A DNA stretch of 64,000 nucleotides from Candidatus Gastranaerophilales bacterium (GCA_944325625.1 CALVAP010000002.1:1-64000); one strand, 5' to 3'; counted from the first letter of the stretch, positions 9,181 to 18,473 are shown. Notes: generated from the letters alone by a model not told the origin. Numbers and translations are program-made.

Positions 9181-9200
9181 CATGAAAATTTTAAAATAAA

Positions 9201-10637
9201 CTATTTATTTTTTAATTCCCATATTGTACCGTCTTTTGTATCTTTTAGTCCTACACCTGCTTTAGCGAGTGTGTTTCTTATTAAATCGGCAAGTTCCCAA
9301 TTTTTTTCCGCTCTTGCTTGATTTCTTACTTTTAAAATCTTTTCAAGAACAGCTTTTGGGGTTTCTATGCCTGTTAAAAAGTCAAACTCGGAAAGTATGG
9401 GTGAAAGTTTTTCAAATAGAATATTTTCATCAATTTCTATGTTAGAAAAATCAAAACCTAAAACCTCAGAAAGTTTTAACATCGTTGTAATTGCTTTTTT
9501 AGCACTTATTTTGTCTGCTGTATCCTTTGCTTTGTTAGCTGTATTTGCCAGGTCAAATAATACTGCAAGTGCTTTTGCAGTGTTCAAATCATCGTCCATT
9601 GCTGCCTTGAAGTCTTCAACGGCTTTAATATCGACATCTGATTCTTTTTCATCTGCAACAAACGGCAAAACGTTATTAACGGCGTTTTGCAACCTTTGTG
9701 CGCCGGCTTGTGCCGAATTCAGTGCTTCGTCAGAGAATTCTACAGGCATGCGGTAGTGGTTTGTCAATATAAACAGCCTTATTGTATTCGAGTTATATTT
9801 TGCCAGTATGTCATCTATTGTTAAAAAATTACCAAGTGACTTTGACATTTTTTCTTTGTTTATGGTCACAAAACCATTGTGCATCCAGTATTTTGAGAAC
9901 TCACAATCATTTGCACATTCGGATTGTGCAATTTCGTTTTCATGGTGCGGAAACATTAAATCGGCTCCGCCTGCATGAATATCGATATTTTTGCTAAGGT
10001 GTTTTCTAGCCATAGCAGAGCACTCAATATGCCAACCGGGCCGTCCTATTCCCCATGGGCTTTTGTATCCATGCTTTTCGTCTTTTTTCCATAATGCAAA
10101 ATCAAGTACATCTTCCTTTTTTGACGAAGCTTCTACCCTTGCACCTGCAACCAAGTCGTCTATCGGTTGTTTGCTCAGGTTGCCGTATTTTGGGAATTTT
10201 TTTACTCGAAAATATACATCACCATCGGTTTCATATGCATATCCTTTTTCTATTAGGGTTTTTACAATTGAAATCATTTCTCCCAGTGTTTTTGTTGCAA
10301 AAGGCTCTATATCAGGTTTTAGAATATTTAATTTTTTCATTGAATCTGAAAAAATATCATAATATTTTTTTGCAACCTCATCAGGTGAAATTCCTTCTTT
10401 CTCAGAACGAGCAAGAATTTTGTCATCTACATCTGTTACGTTTCTACAGTATTTTACGTCGTAACCTAAAAATTTCAGGTATCTGTATAATATATCCCAA
10501 GTTGTATAACAACGGGCATGTCCCAGGTGTGGTTTATCATATACAGTTGGACCGCATACATACATTTTTACTTCATTTTCCTTTAGCGGTTTAAACTCTT
10601 CTACTTTATCAGAGTAGGTATTGTATATTTTTAGCAT
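9201..10637 (-). CDS. cysS: Cysteinyl-tRNA synthetase
   Basis: A class I synthetase charging tRNA-Cys. The HIGH motif appears as HLGH at 37-40 and the KMSKS loop is exact at 263-267. Zinc ligands C28, C206, H231 and E235 can be placed by comparison with the E. coli enzyme. The 478-residue length is typical. Its start lies inside the end of the upstream Clp-N gene (7-bp overlap), so the two are translationally coupled, an unusual partner for cysS. Confidence 0.97.
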   Translation of the reverse strand: MLKIYNTYSDKVEEFKPLKENEVKMYVCGPTVYDKPHLGHARCYTTWDILYRYLKFLGYDVKYCRNVTDVDDKILARSEKEGISPDEVAKKYYDIFSDSMKKLNILKPDIEPFATKTLGEMISIVKTLIEKGYAYETDGDVYFRVKKFPKYGNLSKQPIDDLVAGARVEASSKKEDVLDFALWKKDEKHGYKSPWGIGRPGWHIECSAMARKHLSKNIDIHAGGADLMFPHHENEIAQSECANDCEFSKYWMHNGFVTINKEKMSKSLGNFLTIDDILAKYNSNTIRLFILTNHYRMPVEFSDEALNSAQAGAQRLQNAVNNVLPFVADEKESDVDIKAVEDFKAAMDDDLNTAKALAVLFDLANTANKAKDTADKISAKKAITTMLKLSEVLGFDFSNIEIDENILFEKLSPILSEFDFLTGIETPKAVLEKILKVRNQARAEKNWELADLIRNTLAKAGVGLKDTKDGTIWELKNK

Positions 10638-11995
10638 TCGTTTAGCTCCTTTAAAATGCCTTGAGTAATTTCAACAGTGTCAGCACCTAAGTTTTCAAGT
10701 ACTTTCATTGCAAGTGAGGTCGGTTCTTGGGTTATTGCCCATAAAAGATTTGCTGATGAAATCATTCTGAGATTGTGTTTTTTAGCTTTTTTGGCAGCTC
10801 GCTCAAGTATTAATTTTGCTCGTTTGCTGAAAATAATCTCGGTGTCAGAATATTTATCCCCATATCCGATAAGTTTTTCAACTTCATTTCTTGCATCTTT
10901 GATATTTATTCCCAATTTTGATAAAACGACAGCACCAACACCGGCACTTTGGGCTATAATTCCAAGAAGAATTAATTCGGAACCTACTATATTTCTGCCC
11001 AATCTGCGTGCTTCATTTTTAGCTAGTCTAAGAATTGTCAATGTTTCCGGCATCTGTTTTTCTATTGGTTTAATTATTTGGTGCGCCAGATTGTCGTCGT
11101 TTACTTTTAGGCTTTTAAAAATATTATACGCAATACCTGATTTGGCCTTTATTACACCAAGAATTATGTGTTCGGGCTTTACTGTGGCTTCTCCGAGTTC
11201 TTTGGCGGTTTCTATTGCCAGCAGGATGGTTTTAAAAGCGTTTGGAGTGAATATAATTTGCTTTTCTTCGTATTCGGCTTTTCTCGATGTCATTTCTTTT
11301 AGTTTAGTTCCAAAACTATCGAGGTTAATCCCGTGTTCTGACATTATTTTGGAGATATCTGATGTAGAATCTTCCAGTATAGATTGCACAATCTGTTCTG
11401 TACCAAGAATTTCGTAATTTGAGGCAGTTAGTTTTGCAACCGCATGCTCAAAAATGCTTTTAGATTCCGGTTCTTCAATTATTGATAGTACTTTTGAATA
11501 TTCTTCGCTAACATATTTTTTTGGAAGAATGCCTTCAGGATGTTCATTTTTTCTCGATTTTTTTTCGAAAAGCCTACCCAAAACGGTTTTTGCCTTATCT
11601 GTATCAAAACCCAAGTCTTCCAATAGATATGTTATGGGGGATTTTCTGTCTTCTATCAATGACAAAAAAAGATGCTCAGTCGTTATTGATGAGCTTTTGG
11701 CTTTTCTCGCCAAATCAAAACTCCCTTTCAGAACATTTTTTGCGGAATCAGAAAACCCAATAAAATCACTTTTTTTAATAGTTTTTTTAGTTTCAAGATT
11801 TTTTATTGCACTATCAGCAACAGCTTCCAGCGAAATTTTTGACATAGTAAGCAGTTTTGTAGAAAAACAAGACTTTTGTGCTGTAAAAGCGATTAGAATA
11901 TGTTCGGGATAAATCTTTTCAAAATCATTTTCTTCTGCTATTTTTTTTGCGCCAGTTACAATTTGCAGCGCTTTTTCCGTAAATTTTTCGAACAA
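10631..11995 (-). CDS. Protein of three tandem Clp N-terminal domains without an ATPase
   Basis: The 454 residues read as six Clp repeat motifs, that is three ClpA/C N-domains: about 1-145, 150-310 and 315-454. The third is most ClpC-like, with ARRLGRNIVGSELILLGII around 330. No Walker A or B motif exists, so there is no AAA+ motor. In ClpC the N-domain docks adaptors and substrates; this protein could act as an adaptor, a substrate sponge or a Clp competitor, which is inference. The start is a TTG with GAGGTG seven bases upstream. It overlaps cysS by 7 bp. Confidence 0.8.
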   Translation of the reverse strand: MFEKFTEKALQIVTGAKKIAEENDFEKIYPEHILIAFTAQKSCFSTKLLTMSKISLEAVADSAIKNLETKKTIKKSDFIGFSDSAKNVLKGSFDLARKAKSSSITTEHLFLSLIEDRKSPITYLLEDLGFDTDKAKTVLGRLFEKKSRKNEHPEGILPKKYVSEEYSKVLSIIEEPESKSIFEHAVAKLTASNYEILGTEQIVQSILEDSTSDISKIMSEHGINLDSFGTKLKEMTSRKAEYEEKQIIFTPNAFKTILLAIETAKELGEATVKPEHIILGVIKAKSGIAYNIFKSLKVNDDNLAHQIIKPIEKQMPETLTILRLAKNEARRLGRNIVGSELILLGIIAQSAGVGAVVLSKLGINIKDARNEVEKLIGYGDKYSDTEIIFSKRAKLILERAAKKAKKHNLRMISSANLLWAITQEPTSLAMKVLENLGADTVEITQGILKELNEC

Positions 11996-12085
11996 AATAA
12001 CACCTCGAGCCGACTTGTATGGAAATAATTCTACATCAAATATTCTTCTCTGTCATTAACATGTTTTCTAAGCTAATACTGTTTA

Positions 12086-12114
12086 TTGTAAGTTAAGCTT
12101 TATGATGTTAGAAT
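12086..12114 (+). promoter_or_regulatory. Sigma-70 promoter for the prepilin at 12143
   Basis: TTGTAA at 12086-12091 and TAGAAT at 12109-12114 are separated by 17 bp, close to consensus. A start about 12121 would give a 20-nt leader containing the GGGAG ribosome site. Confidence 0.65.
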
Positions 12115-12142
12115 ATTGTAGACGAGTGTTTGGGAGTTTTTT

Positions 12143-12805
12143 ATGCATTCAGTATTAAAAAAGGGTGAAAGAAAAAAGAAAGCTTTTTCAATAGCAGAAG
12201 CAATGGTCGTACTTTTGATAACCAGTCTCGCACTTGCTGCGGCCAGTCCACTGATTTCAAAATCGTTGAAAAGTGATGGTATGGATAATTTAAAATGGAA
12301 AGAATTCGAAGAAAAACTTAATCAATTGGAAAATAATTTGACCGAAAAAAATACAGAGTTAACAGAAAAAATTGAAGAGTTAAAAGAAGAACTTGATGCT
12401 TTTTCGGCAATTCCATCAGGTTCTATTGTTTATTTTGATCTTGATAGTTGTCCATCAGGTTGGACGGCTTTAACATCAAAGTATCCTAAGGCCTCAAATG
12501 CTTTTATTCGAAACACGGGTGGTTCTGGTAGAACAAGGGGTTCTTTTCAACAAAATGCGGCACCTAATATAACCGGAGTTGGTCCAAGGTTTTCTGCTGA
12601 AATTTTCAACGGAAGCGGGCTTTCCGGTGCGGTATATTTTTCTAATACTAACACGGGTTCCAGAGGAGAAAATGGTGATGGTGGTTGGACCGGAACCAAG
12701 GGATGGAACTTTGATGCCTCTCGTTCTGCTTCAGCCTATGGGCGCGATGGTTCCAGCGAGATTAGACCTGATAATATTGCCTTTTTGGCTTGTCGAAAAA
12801 ACTAA
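12143..12805 (+). CDS. Prepilin-like protein with phage tail-collar-like C-terminal domain
   Basis: Residues 13-40 form a type IV prepilin leader: a lysine-rich stretch, then AFSIAE with Glu at position +5 of the mature protein, then a hydrophobic helix. Residues 48-88 are a Glu/Asn/Leu coiled coil. From about 92 the protein reads like the end of a tail fibre: PSGSIVYFDLDSCPSGW, then Gly/Ser-rich loops, ending RPDNIAFLACRKN. The product is probably processed by prepilin peptidase and displayed on a pilus or secretion pseudopilus with an adhesive head; the head function is inferred. It overlaps the convergent SDR gene by 4 bp. Confidence 0.75.
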   Translation: MHSVLKKGERKKKAFSIAEAMVVLLITSLALAAASPLISKSLKSDGMDNLKWKEFEEKLNQLENNLTEKNTELTEKIEELKEELDAFSAIPSGSIVYFDLDSCPSGWTALTSKYPKASNAFIRNTGGSGRTRGSFQQNAAPNITGVGPRFSAEIFNGSGLSGAVYFSNTNTGSRGENGDGGWTGTKGWNFDASRSASAYGRDGSSEIRPDNIAFLACRKN

Positions 12806-13635
12806 GTTTGGCTTTTTAAACGTAATCTTATTATTTTGTTTAAAAAGTCTTGAGGTAATTTTGCTAATTGACAAACAATTATTGAATCCCATCCTACACA
12901 ATATGAGGATTTAGGTTTTTTTGCTTTTAGCGCTTTTAGTATTATTTGTGCTACTTTTTGGGGCTCAAGTGCCTTATAGTTATTTTTATTTGCATTTTCA
13001 GACAGTGCCAACAATTCTTTTCCATACTTTTCTTTAAAGTCATCCGGAAGTTTTTCCAGTCGAGCTTTATTTCTTGTTATCGATTTATTCCATATAGGAG
13101 TTTTTATAACTCCTGGTTTTATGGAGATTATTTTTATGTCATCATTTTTAAGTTCAATCGATAGGGAGTTAAAAAGTATATCCATTGCTCGTTTTGAGGC
13201 ACAATATGGGGAAATGTAAGGGAAAATTCCTGTTGATGCCATTGAGCTTATATTGATTATTTTCCCTTTTGGCATTAGTGATAAAAATTTCTGTGTAATT
13301 GCAACCGGGGCGATGGTATTTAGTTCAAACTGATATTTTAAATCTTCTAAATTTATATACTCAATCGGTTGTCCAATTACCGCTCCTGCGTTATTGATTA
13401 TTGCTTCAAGTGATATATTCTTATTTTTAAGTTCTTCGTATGCTTTTTGAATACTTTTTTCATCAAGCACATCAAGATAAATCGGCATAATATTTTTGTG
13501 TTCGGATTTTAAGGACTCATAGTCCTTTTCAGTTCTTACACCGGCGTAAACGTAATAATTATTTTCTGCAAGATATATGCTGGTGCAACGACCTATTCCG
13601 CTTGATGCGCCTGTGATTAATACATTTTTCCCCAT
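12802..13635 (-). CDS. Short-chain dehydrogenase/reductase
   Basis: A classical SDR of 277 residues with a Rossmann fold. It has the TGASSGIG cofactor motif at 8-15, NNAG at 81-84, serines at 130-131, and catalytic Y144 and K148 in YCASK. R34 after the second strand hints at NADP(H) preference. The substrate is unknown; the C-terminal extension with hydrophobic residues is common in SDRs acting on lipids or steroids. It runs in tandem with the 126-aa gene at 13637, which lies one base upstream. Confidence 0.85.
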   Translation of the reverse strand: MGKNVLITGASSGIGRCTSIYLAENNYYVYAGVRTEKDYESLKSEHKNIMPIYLDVLDEKSIQKAYEELKNKNISLEAIINNAGAVIGQPIEYINLEDLKYQFELNTIAPVAITQKFLSLMPKGKIINISSMASTGIFPYISPYCASKRAMDILFNSLSIELKNDDIKIISIKPGVIKTPIWNKSITRNKARLEKLPDDFKEKYGKELLALSENANKNNYKALEPQKVAQIILKALKAKKPKSSYCVGWDSIIVCQLAKLPQDFLNKIIRLRLKSQT

Positions 13636-13636
13636 A

Positions 13637-14017
13637 TTAATACCTTAGAGCAACAACTTTATTTGATTTTGTTGCATAAAAATCTTTGATAATTGGCTTT
13701 TTTATACTAATTTCTACGGTCTTTAGTGAAAGAGTTTTTATCAGGTTTCTTGTTTGGATATCTTTCACAAACCAACGAATTTTCCCAAACGGATATTTCA
13801 CAAAATGTGCTGTTGAACAACCTACGCTGACTTTAAGCGCATCAATCATATTCAGTGAACTTATATCAACATTCAAGTTATCAACATTTTGTTTTTGAAT
13901 ATGTCTGTTTATTTCGTCAATTATGTTATCCGTATCACTTACATTTGAAGTTATGGTCAGATAGTTGTCTTGTATATCAAAATAATTCATTTTACTTTCT
14001 TGTTTTGGGGTATCCAT
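13637..14017 (-). CDS. Hypothetical 126-aa protein, possibly STAS-like
   Basis: No firm family. The central section, with DNLNVDISSLNMIDALKVSV around residues 45-64, has the strand-helix alternation of a STAS domain, but the resemblance is weak. No signal peptide or membrane helix is seen. Either the ATG at 14017 or an internal ATG nine codons on (MNYFDIQ) could be the start; neither has a clear ribosome site. It is transcribed with the SDR gene and diverges from kdsD. Confidence 0.6.
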   Translation of the reverse strand: MDTPKQESKMNYFDIQDNYLTITSNVSDTDNIIDEINRHIQKQNVDNLNVDISSLNMIDALKVSVGCSTAHFVKYPFGKIRWFVKDIQTRNLIKTLSLKTVEISIKKPIIKDFYATKSNKVVALRY

Positions 14018-14128
14018 ATTTTATTTATCGTTATGATTTTAAAAAAGTTGAAGTTTTGAAACGAAACTACACCAAATGGTGGAGATTGTCGTATAATATT
14101 ATTAAAATTAAGCGTAATGGAGAAATTT

Positions 14129-15115
14129 ATGTCAATGGTTTTAAGCAGGACAAAAACAATTCAAGATATTGCACGAGAAGTCTTTGATATAGAAGCTCAG
14201 GCAATTTTAAAACTGAAAGATAGAGTCGGTGAAAATTTTGAAAAGGCAATAGAGCTTATTTATAATTGCAAGGGACGTATAATTATTACCGGAATGGGGA
14301 AATCAGGTCATATTGGCAGGAAAATTGCTGCAACATTGACGTCAACAGGTACCCCTTCTTATTTCCTCCATCCCGCAGAAAGTACGCATGGTGATAGTGG
14401 TATTATTACCAGACAAGATGTAGTTATAGCTATTTCAAACAGTGGTGAGACAGCTGAGTTACTTAATTTGCTTCCGCTTATTAAACGTTTTGGGGTTCCT
14501 ATGATAGCGATGACTGGTAAGTTGTCTTCTACACTTGCTCAGAAAGCGGATGTTACTCTGGATATCAGTATTGAACGTGAAGCATGTCCGCTTGGAAAAG
14601 CCCCCACTACAAGTACTACGGCTACGCTCGCTATGGGGGATGCGCTTGCTATATGTTTACTCCAAAAAAGAGGGTTTAGTGAAGAAGATTTCCTTCTCTT
14701 TCATCCTTCGGGAGCTTTGGGCAAGGGCATACTTTATAAAGCAGAAGACTTGATGATTAAAGGTGATAGCCTTCCTCTTATTTCTGAAGATATAACCTTT
14801 AAAGAGGCAATAAAAATTATTTCTGACAAAAAACTTGGATGTGCAATTGCTGTGGACAAAAAAGGGTTTATGAGCGGCATTCTTACGGACGGGGATATAA
14901 GAAGAACACTTCTCAAATATTCAAGTATAGAAAGTCTTTGTGTGAAAGATGTTATGACTCATAGTCCCAAAACGGTTTGTGTAAGTGAGCTTGCGGCAAG
15001 GGCTCTTGCTGTTATGGAAAAATATTCGATTACTTCACTTGTGGTTGTTGATGAAGATAATAAACCTATAGGACTTTTGCATGTTCATGATTTATTGAAA
15101 GCAGGTGTTGCATAA
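14129..15115 (+). CDS. kdsD: Arabinose-5-phosphate isomerase
   Basis: Converts ribulose 5-phosphate to arabinose 5-phosphate, the first step to Kdo for lipopolysaccharide. The SIS domain (about 35-170) contains GMGKSGHIGRKIA and the SNSGETAELL motif; two CBS domains fill about 200-328. The ATG at 14129 is preferred to one 12 bases upstream because GGAG lies six bases before it. The stop overlaps the next start (TAATG), coupling it to kdsC, which uses a later intermediate of the same pathway. Implies an outer membrane with Kdo-containing LPS. Confidence 0.93.
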   Translation: MSMVLSRTKTIQDIAREVFDIEAQAILKLKDRVGENFEKAIELIYNCKGRIIITGMGKSGHIGRKIAATLTSTGTPSYFLHPAESTHGDSGIITRQDVVIAISNSGETAELLNLLPLIKRFGVPMIAMTGKLSSTLAQKADVTLDISIEREACPLGKAPTTSTTATLAMGDALAICLLQKRGFSEEDFLLFHPSGALGKGILYKAEDLMIKGDSLPLISEDITFKEAIKIISDKKLGCAIAVDKKGFMSGILTDGDIRRTLLKYSSIESLCVKDVMTHSPKTVCVSELAARALAVMEKYSITSLVVVDEDNKPIGLLHVHDLLKAGVA

Positions 15116-15672
15116 TGTTGATGTTTAACTGTCAGGAAAACGCTTTACAAGAGAAAGTAAAAAAAATAAAGGTTGTTGCCTTCGATGTAGATGGTGTTTT
15201 GACAGACGGGAGCTTGACTTTTGATGAGAACGGTGTTGAGTATAAAACATTTAATGCAAAAGACGGTCAAGGTATTGTCATGCTAAATAAAACAGGATTT
15301 ATTACAGCTATAATAACCGCCAGAATTAATGGTACAGTTCGCCATCGTTTTGAAAATCTCGGGATGACAAGGCTTTTTGAAGGATGTAAAAATAAATTGC
15401 TTGCGCTTGATGAGCTTTGTGAAGAATTTAATGTGACATATGATGAAGTTGCTTATATGGGGGATGATTTGCCAGATATTTGTGTTTTGGAAAGGGTTGC
15501 GTTTTCTGCATGTCCTGCAGATGCGGTTTCGGAGGTCAAATCTGTTGTTAGCGCGGTATGTAAAAATAATGGCGGTCGCGGCGCAGTGAGAGAGTTTTGT
15601 GATTATATTCTTGAACAACAGGGGAAAAACCCGTTTAAACAAAATAGAGTTCAGTCAGGAACAATATCGTAA
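15115..15672 (+). CDS. kdsC: 3-deoxy-D-manno-octulosonate 8-phosphate phosphatase
   Basis: A HAD-superfamily C0-type phosphatase that dephosphorylates Kdo-8-P. D24 and D26 of DVDGVLTDG are the nucleophile and acid/base, ITAR gives the motif II threonine, and MGDDLPD is the metal-binding motif IV. Length is 185 residues; KdsC proteins act as tetramers. The coupled position after kdsD supports the assignment. kdsA, kdsB and waaA are not in this window. The gene ends 2 bp from the convergent recN. Confidence 0.92.
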   Translation: MLMFNCQENALQEKVKKIKVVAFDVDGVLTDGSLTFDENGVEYKTFNAKDGQGIVMLNKTGFITAIITARINGTVRHRFENLGMTRLFEGCKNKLLALDELCEEFNVTYDEVAYMGDDLPDICVLERVAFSACPADAVSEVKSVVSAVCKNNGGRGAVREFCDYILEQQGKNPFKQNRVQSGTIS

Positions 15673-15674
15673 TT

Positions 15675-17333
15675 TTATTGGCGGTTAATAACCAGTTGTT
15701 TTGCAAGGTTGAGGCTTTCTTGCGTAACATCTCCACTGGCAAGAATCGCTATTGCTTTTAGTTTGTTTTCTTCATTCAAGTCATGGACGGAAATTTTTGT
15801 TGTATCTTTTTGGCTTTTTGCCACGTAGAAGTGTTTTTTGCCTTTAGCTGCAATAATAGGCTGGTGGGTTATTACTATTACCTGATGAGATGAGCAAAGG
15901 TGTAGAAGGGCATCTGCTACAGATTGCGAAGCTTTTCCCGATATTCCTGTGTCTATTTCATCAAATATCACGGTGTCTACTTCATCGGAGTTTGCAAAAA
16001 TTGATTTTATTGCCAGCATTATACGTGAAATTTCTCCGCCGGAGGCAACTTTAATCAATGGTTTAAGCCCTTCTGATATGTTTGTCGAAATCAAAAATTC
16101 TACATCATCAATCCCGTTTGAATTAATTTTGCAAGGCTGAATTTGTATTTGAAATCTGGATTTTGGCAGTTCAAGTTTTTCGAGTTCATCAGTGATTGCT
16201 TTTTCCAGAACTGAGGCATTTAATTTTCTGGATTCAGAAAGGGTTTTAGAAGTATTATCAAGTTTTGTTCTTAAAAGTTCCAGTTCTTGTTCAAGTTCTG
16301 AGATTTTTTCTGATGAAAAATTAATTGAATTAAGCTCTTCACAAAGTTTTTTATATGTGTTTTGTATATCTTGAAGAGTTTTTCCGTATTTGCGTTTGAG
16401 GTTGTTTAAAAGGGAGATTCTTTCATTAATTTCATCTATTCTTTGTTCGTTTGGTTCAACACTTTCTGAGTAGTCTCTAAGTTGTGAAGATAGGTCTTTT
16501 ATATTTTCTAGTGCATCTATGAGAGCTTCTTGTATGGGGTTCAAACTCTCATCATATGTACTGGCTTTGTTTATATTAACTTTTATGCTATTTAAGGCAT
16601 CGACTATATTTCCGTCATTTCCGTATAGTTGCCAGTATGAGCTATATGTCAATTCTCTTAAAGCCTGTGCATTTGAGAGGATATCCAGTTCTTTTTCAAG
16701 CTCTGTATCTTCATTAGGGTTTTCTATTGATGCTTCTTCGATTTCTTTTATTTGGAATTTTAAAAACTCAATTTTGTCTTCTATTTGGGAATAATTTTCT
16801 TTGGCATTTTCGTACAATTTTAGTGTTTCAATGTATGTTTTATATGTTTCTTTGTGTTCTAAGAGCGTTTGTTTATGCTGGTTATTGGCAAAAGCATCCA
16901 GAAGCGCAATATGATATTTCGGTTGAATATAGGTATATGTTTGATGTTGTGAGTGGATATCTATAAGCTTTTCTCTTAAAATTTTTATAAAATCTTGAGA
17001 TACTATTATCCCGTTAACCCTTGTTTTTGTTGAATTTTCTGTTATTTCTTTTGATATTATTATTTCATTTGGATTATAATCGAACTCATTTTCAATAAAA
17101 AGTTCTTTTGTACTTTCTTTGTTATCTTGGATGGTGAGTTCTATAACGGCTTTTTGTGAGCCGGTTTTGATAACTTCTTTTTTTGCACGAGCACCAAAAA
17201 TTATGTCTATGGCGTTGATTATTATGCTTTTTCCGGCACCTGTCTCACCTGTAATAACGTTAAAGCCATTGTCAAAATTGAGTTTTAATTCGTCTATTAA
17301 TATAAAATCTTTTACGTAGAGTGATTTTATCAT
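15675..17333 (-). CDS. recN: DNA repair protein RecN
   Basis: An SMC-like ATPase acting in double-strand break repair. Walker A is GETGAGKS at 29-36. The middle (about 150-370) is a long antiparallel coiled coil. The C-terminal head has VASGGEISRIMLAIK (ABC signature) and TVIFDEIDTGISG (Walker B). The 552-residue length is normal. It starts one base after the nadK stop, the nadK-recN order seen in many bacteria. Confidence 0.95.
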   Translation of the reverse strand: MIKSLYVKDFILIDELKLNFDNGFNVITGETGAGKSIIINAIDIIFGARAKKEVIKTGSQKAVIELTIQDNKESTKELFIENEFDYNPNEIIISKEITENSTKTRVNGIIVSQDFIKILREKLIDIHSQHQTYTYIQPKYHIALLDAFANNQHKQTLLEHKETYKTYIETLKLYENAKENYSQIEDKIEFLKFQIKEIEEASIENPNEDTELEKELDILSNAQALRELTYSSYWQLYGNDGNIVDALNSIKVNINKASTYDESLNPIQEALIDALENIKDLSSQLRDYSESVEPNEQRIDEINERISLLNNLKRKYGKTLQDIQNTYKKLCEELNSINFSSEKISELEQELELLRTKLDNTSKTLSESRKLNASVLEKAITDELEKLELPKSRFQIQIQPCKINSNGIDDVEFLISTNISEGLKPLIKVASGGEISRIMLAIKSIFANSDEVDTVIFDEIDTGISGKASQSVADALLHLCSSHQVIVITHQPIIAAKGKKHFYVAKSQKDTTKISVHDLNEENKLKAIAILASGDVTQESLNLAKQLVINRQ

Positions 17334-17334
17334 A

Positions 17335-18150
17335 TTATGTCCTTGGGTCTATGCCCCAGTTGAGTTTTTCTCTAAGTACGCTGTAGAAACCGTCTTCGTT
17401 GGTATTGTCCTTATTCAGCAGTATTATCTTTGCTTTGTATTGTGATTTTTGAATAACAATATTTTTTTTGCCGCTAATTTCGATTTGACCGTCTATGAAG
17501 GTAGTGAAGTTTTCGTTATAATCTTGGGGTCGAATTTCTATTGTTTCATCTGCAGGAATAACTAAGGGTCTCGCATTAAGGGTATGAGCACATATAGGTA
17601 CAAGAATTATAGCCTCGAGCGAGGGCTCTACAACTGGTCCGCCGGCAGATAGGGTATATGCGGTTGACCCTGTCGGTGTCGAAATAATCATGCCGTCTGC
17701 AAGATAATTACAAACAGGTTTATCATTCAAATAAACCATAAACTCTACGGTTTTTGAGCTGTTTGAATTTTTTATTACTATATCATTGAGGGCGTTGCTA
17801 TGTTCAAACGCAAGCATTAATCTTTCATCAATTTTGTAATTATTGTTAATTAATTTTTCAAGCCCTGATTCTATTTCATCAACTTTTAGTTGTGATAAAA
17901 AGCCAAGTCGTCCTACATTGATACCGAAAATGGGAATATTATGCGGAGCATAAAACCTTGCAGCTTTGAGTATTGTCCCGTCTCCGCCAACAATGATAGC
18001 CATATCTATATCACAAATGGCATGATTAATTTCTGCAACTTTTGTAACAATTTGTTTCGAGAAAAAAAACTTCTCAATTTTTTCGCAAATCGTCAAAACA
18101 TTTGTGGCTTCTGGTTTATAAATAATCCCTACTTTTTTAAGTTCTTTCAT
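17335..18150 (-). CDS. nadK: NAD kinase
   Basis: Phosphorylates NAD to NADP. The GGDGTILKAARF motif (about 52-63) and the glycine-rich TPTGSTAYTLSAGGPVV region are intact, giving 271 residues. A longer frame reaches 18189, but a TATAAT at 18163-18158 lies inside it and ends 7 nt before the ATG at 18150, so 18150 is taken as the start, probably of a leaderless mRNA. Cotranscribed with recN. Confidence 0.93.
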   Translation of the reverse strand: MKELKKVGIIYKPEATNVLTICEKIEKFFFSKQIVTKVAEINHAICDIDMAIIVGGDGTILKAARFYAPHNIPIFGINVGRLGFLSQLKVDEIESGLEKLINNNYKIDERLMLAFEHSNALNDIVIKNSNSSKTVEFMVYLNDKPVCNYLADGMIISTPTGSTAYTLSAGGPVVEPSLEAIILVPICAHTLNARPLVIPADETIEIRPQDYNENFTTFIDGQIEISGKKNIVIQKSQYKAKIILLNKDNTNEDGFYSVLREKLNWGIDPRT

Positions 18151-18157
18151 AATCCAC

Positions 18158-18163
18158 ATTATA
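18158..18163 (-). promoter_or_regulatory. -10 element for probable leaderless nadK-recN transcript
   Basis: A perfect TATAAT on the minus strand, 7 nt before the chosen nadK ATG. No Shine-Dalgarno is present. A TTGCAC 20 bp upstream is a poor -35 by spacing. Confidence 0.5.
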
Positions 18164-18261
18164 GTATAAAACGGAAGAAAATTGTGCAATTTTTACAAAG
18201 AAAATGTTTTTAAAAACATGTAAGACACAGGATTACTTTTGAAATTTATGCAGGAGGGAAA

Positions 18262-18438
18262 ATGACAGAATCTATTGGTGCAATTGGCGGACAAGACAAA
18301 TTTAAAGATTTGGGAGTTTTTAAACTGAAAGAAGAACAACCTAAAGCAGAAACACTAGGCTGGGCTGGCGGGTTTAATACAAATCAATTACCCGGTCTTT
18401 TGAATGGTACATTGGGGGCAACATCATCACAAGGATAG
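18262..18438 (+). CDS. Hypothetical 58-aa protein
   Basis: A short gene with an excellent ribosome site (AGGAGGG at 18252-18258) but no recognised family. The 58-residue product is soluble, Gly/Lys/Gln-rich, with a central tryptophan (ETLGWAGGFNTNQLPG) and no signal peptide. The strong translation signal makes it likely real. It diverges from nadK and precedes coaX, separated by an inverted repeat. Confidence 0.65.
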   Translation: MTESIGAIGGQDKFKDLGVFKLKEEQPKAETLGWAGGFNTNQLPGLLNGTLGATSSQG

Positions 18439-18446
18439 ACTTGTTA

Positions 18447-18473
18447 AGAATTATTTTGTAGTAAAATAATTCT
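18447..18473 (+). promoter_or_regulatory. Perfect 11-bp inverted repeat abutting the coaX start codon
   Basis: The arms AGAATTATTTT (18447-18457) and AAAATAATTCT (18463-18473) surround a 5-nt loop and end at the base before the coaX ATG. coaX has no Shine-Dalgarno. The same segment holds a TTGTTA (18441) and TAAAAT/AATAAT (18462-18470) pairing that could be a promoter, so the repeat may be an operator over a leaderless start. Confidence 0.45.

Noticed and set aside
12143-12805. Prophage remnant because of the tail-fibre-like domain
   Set aside because: The prepilin leader is in frame, has its own promoter, and no other phage gene is near.
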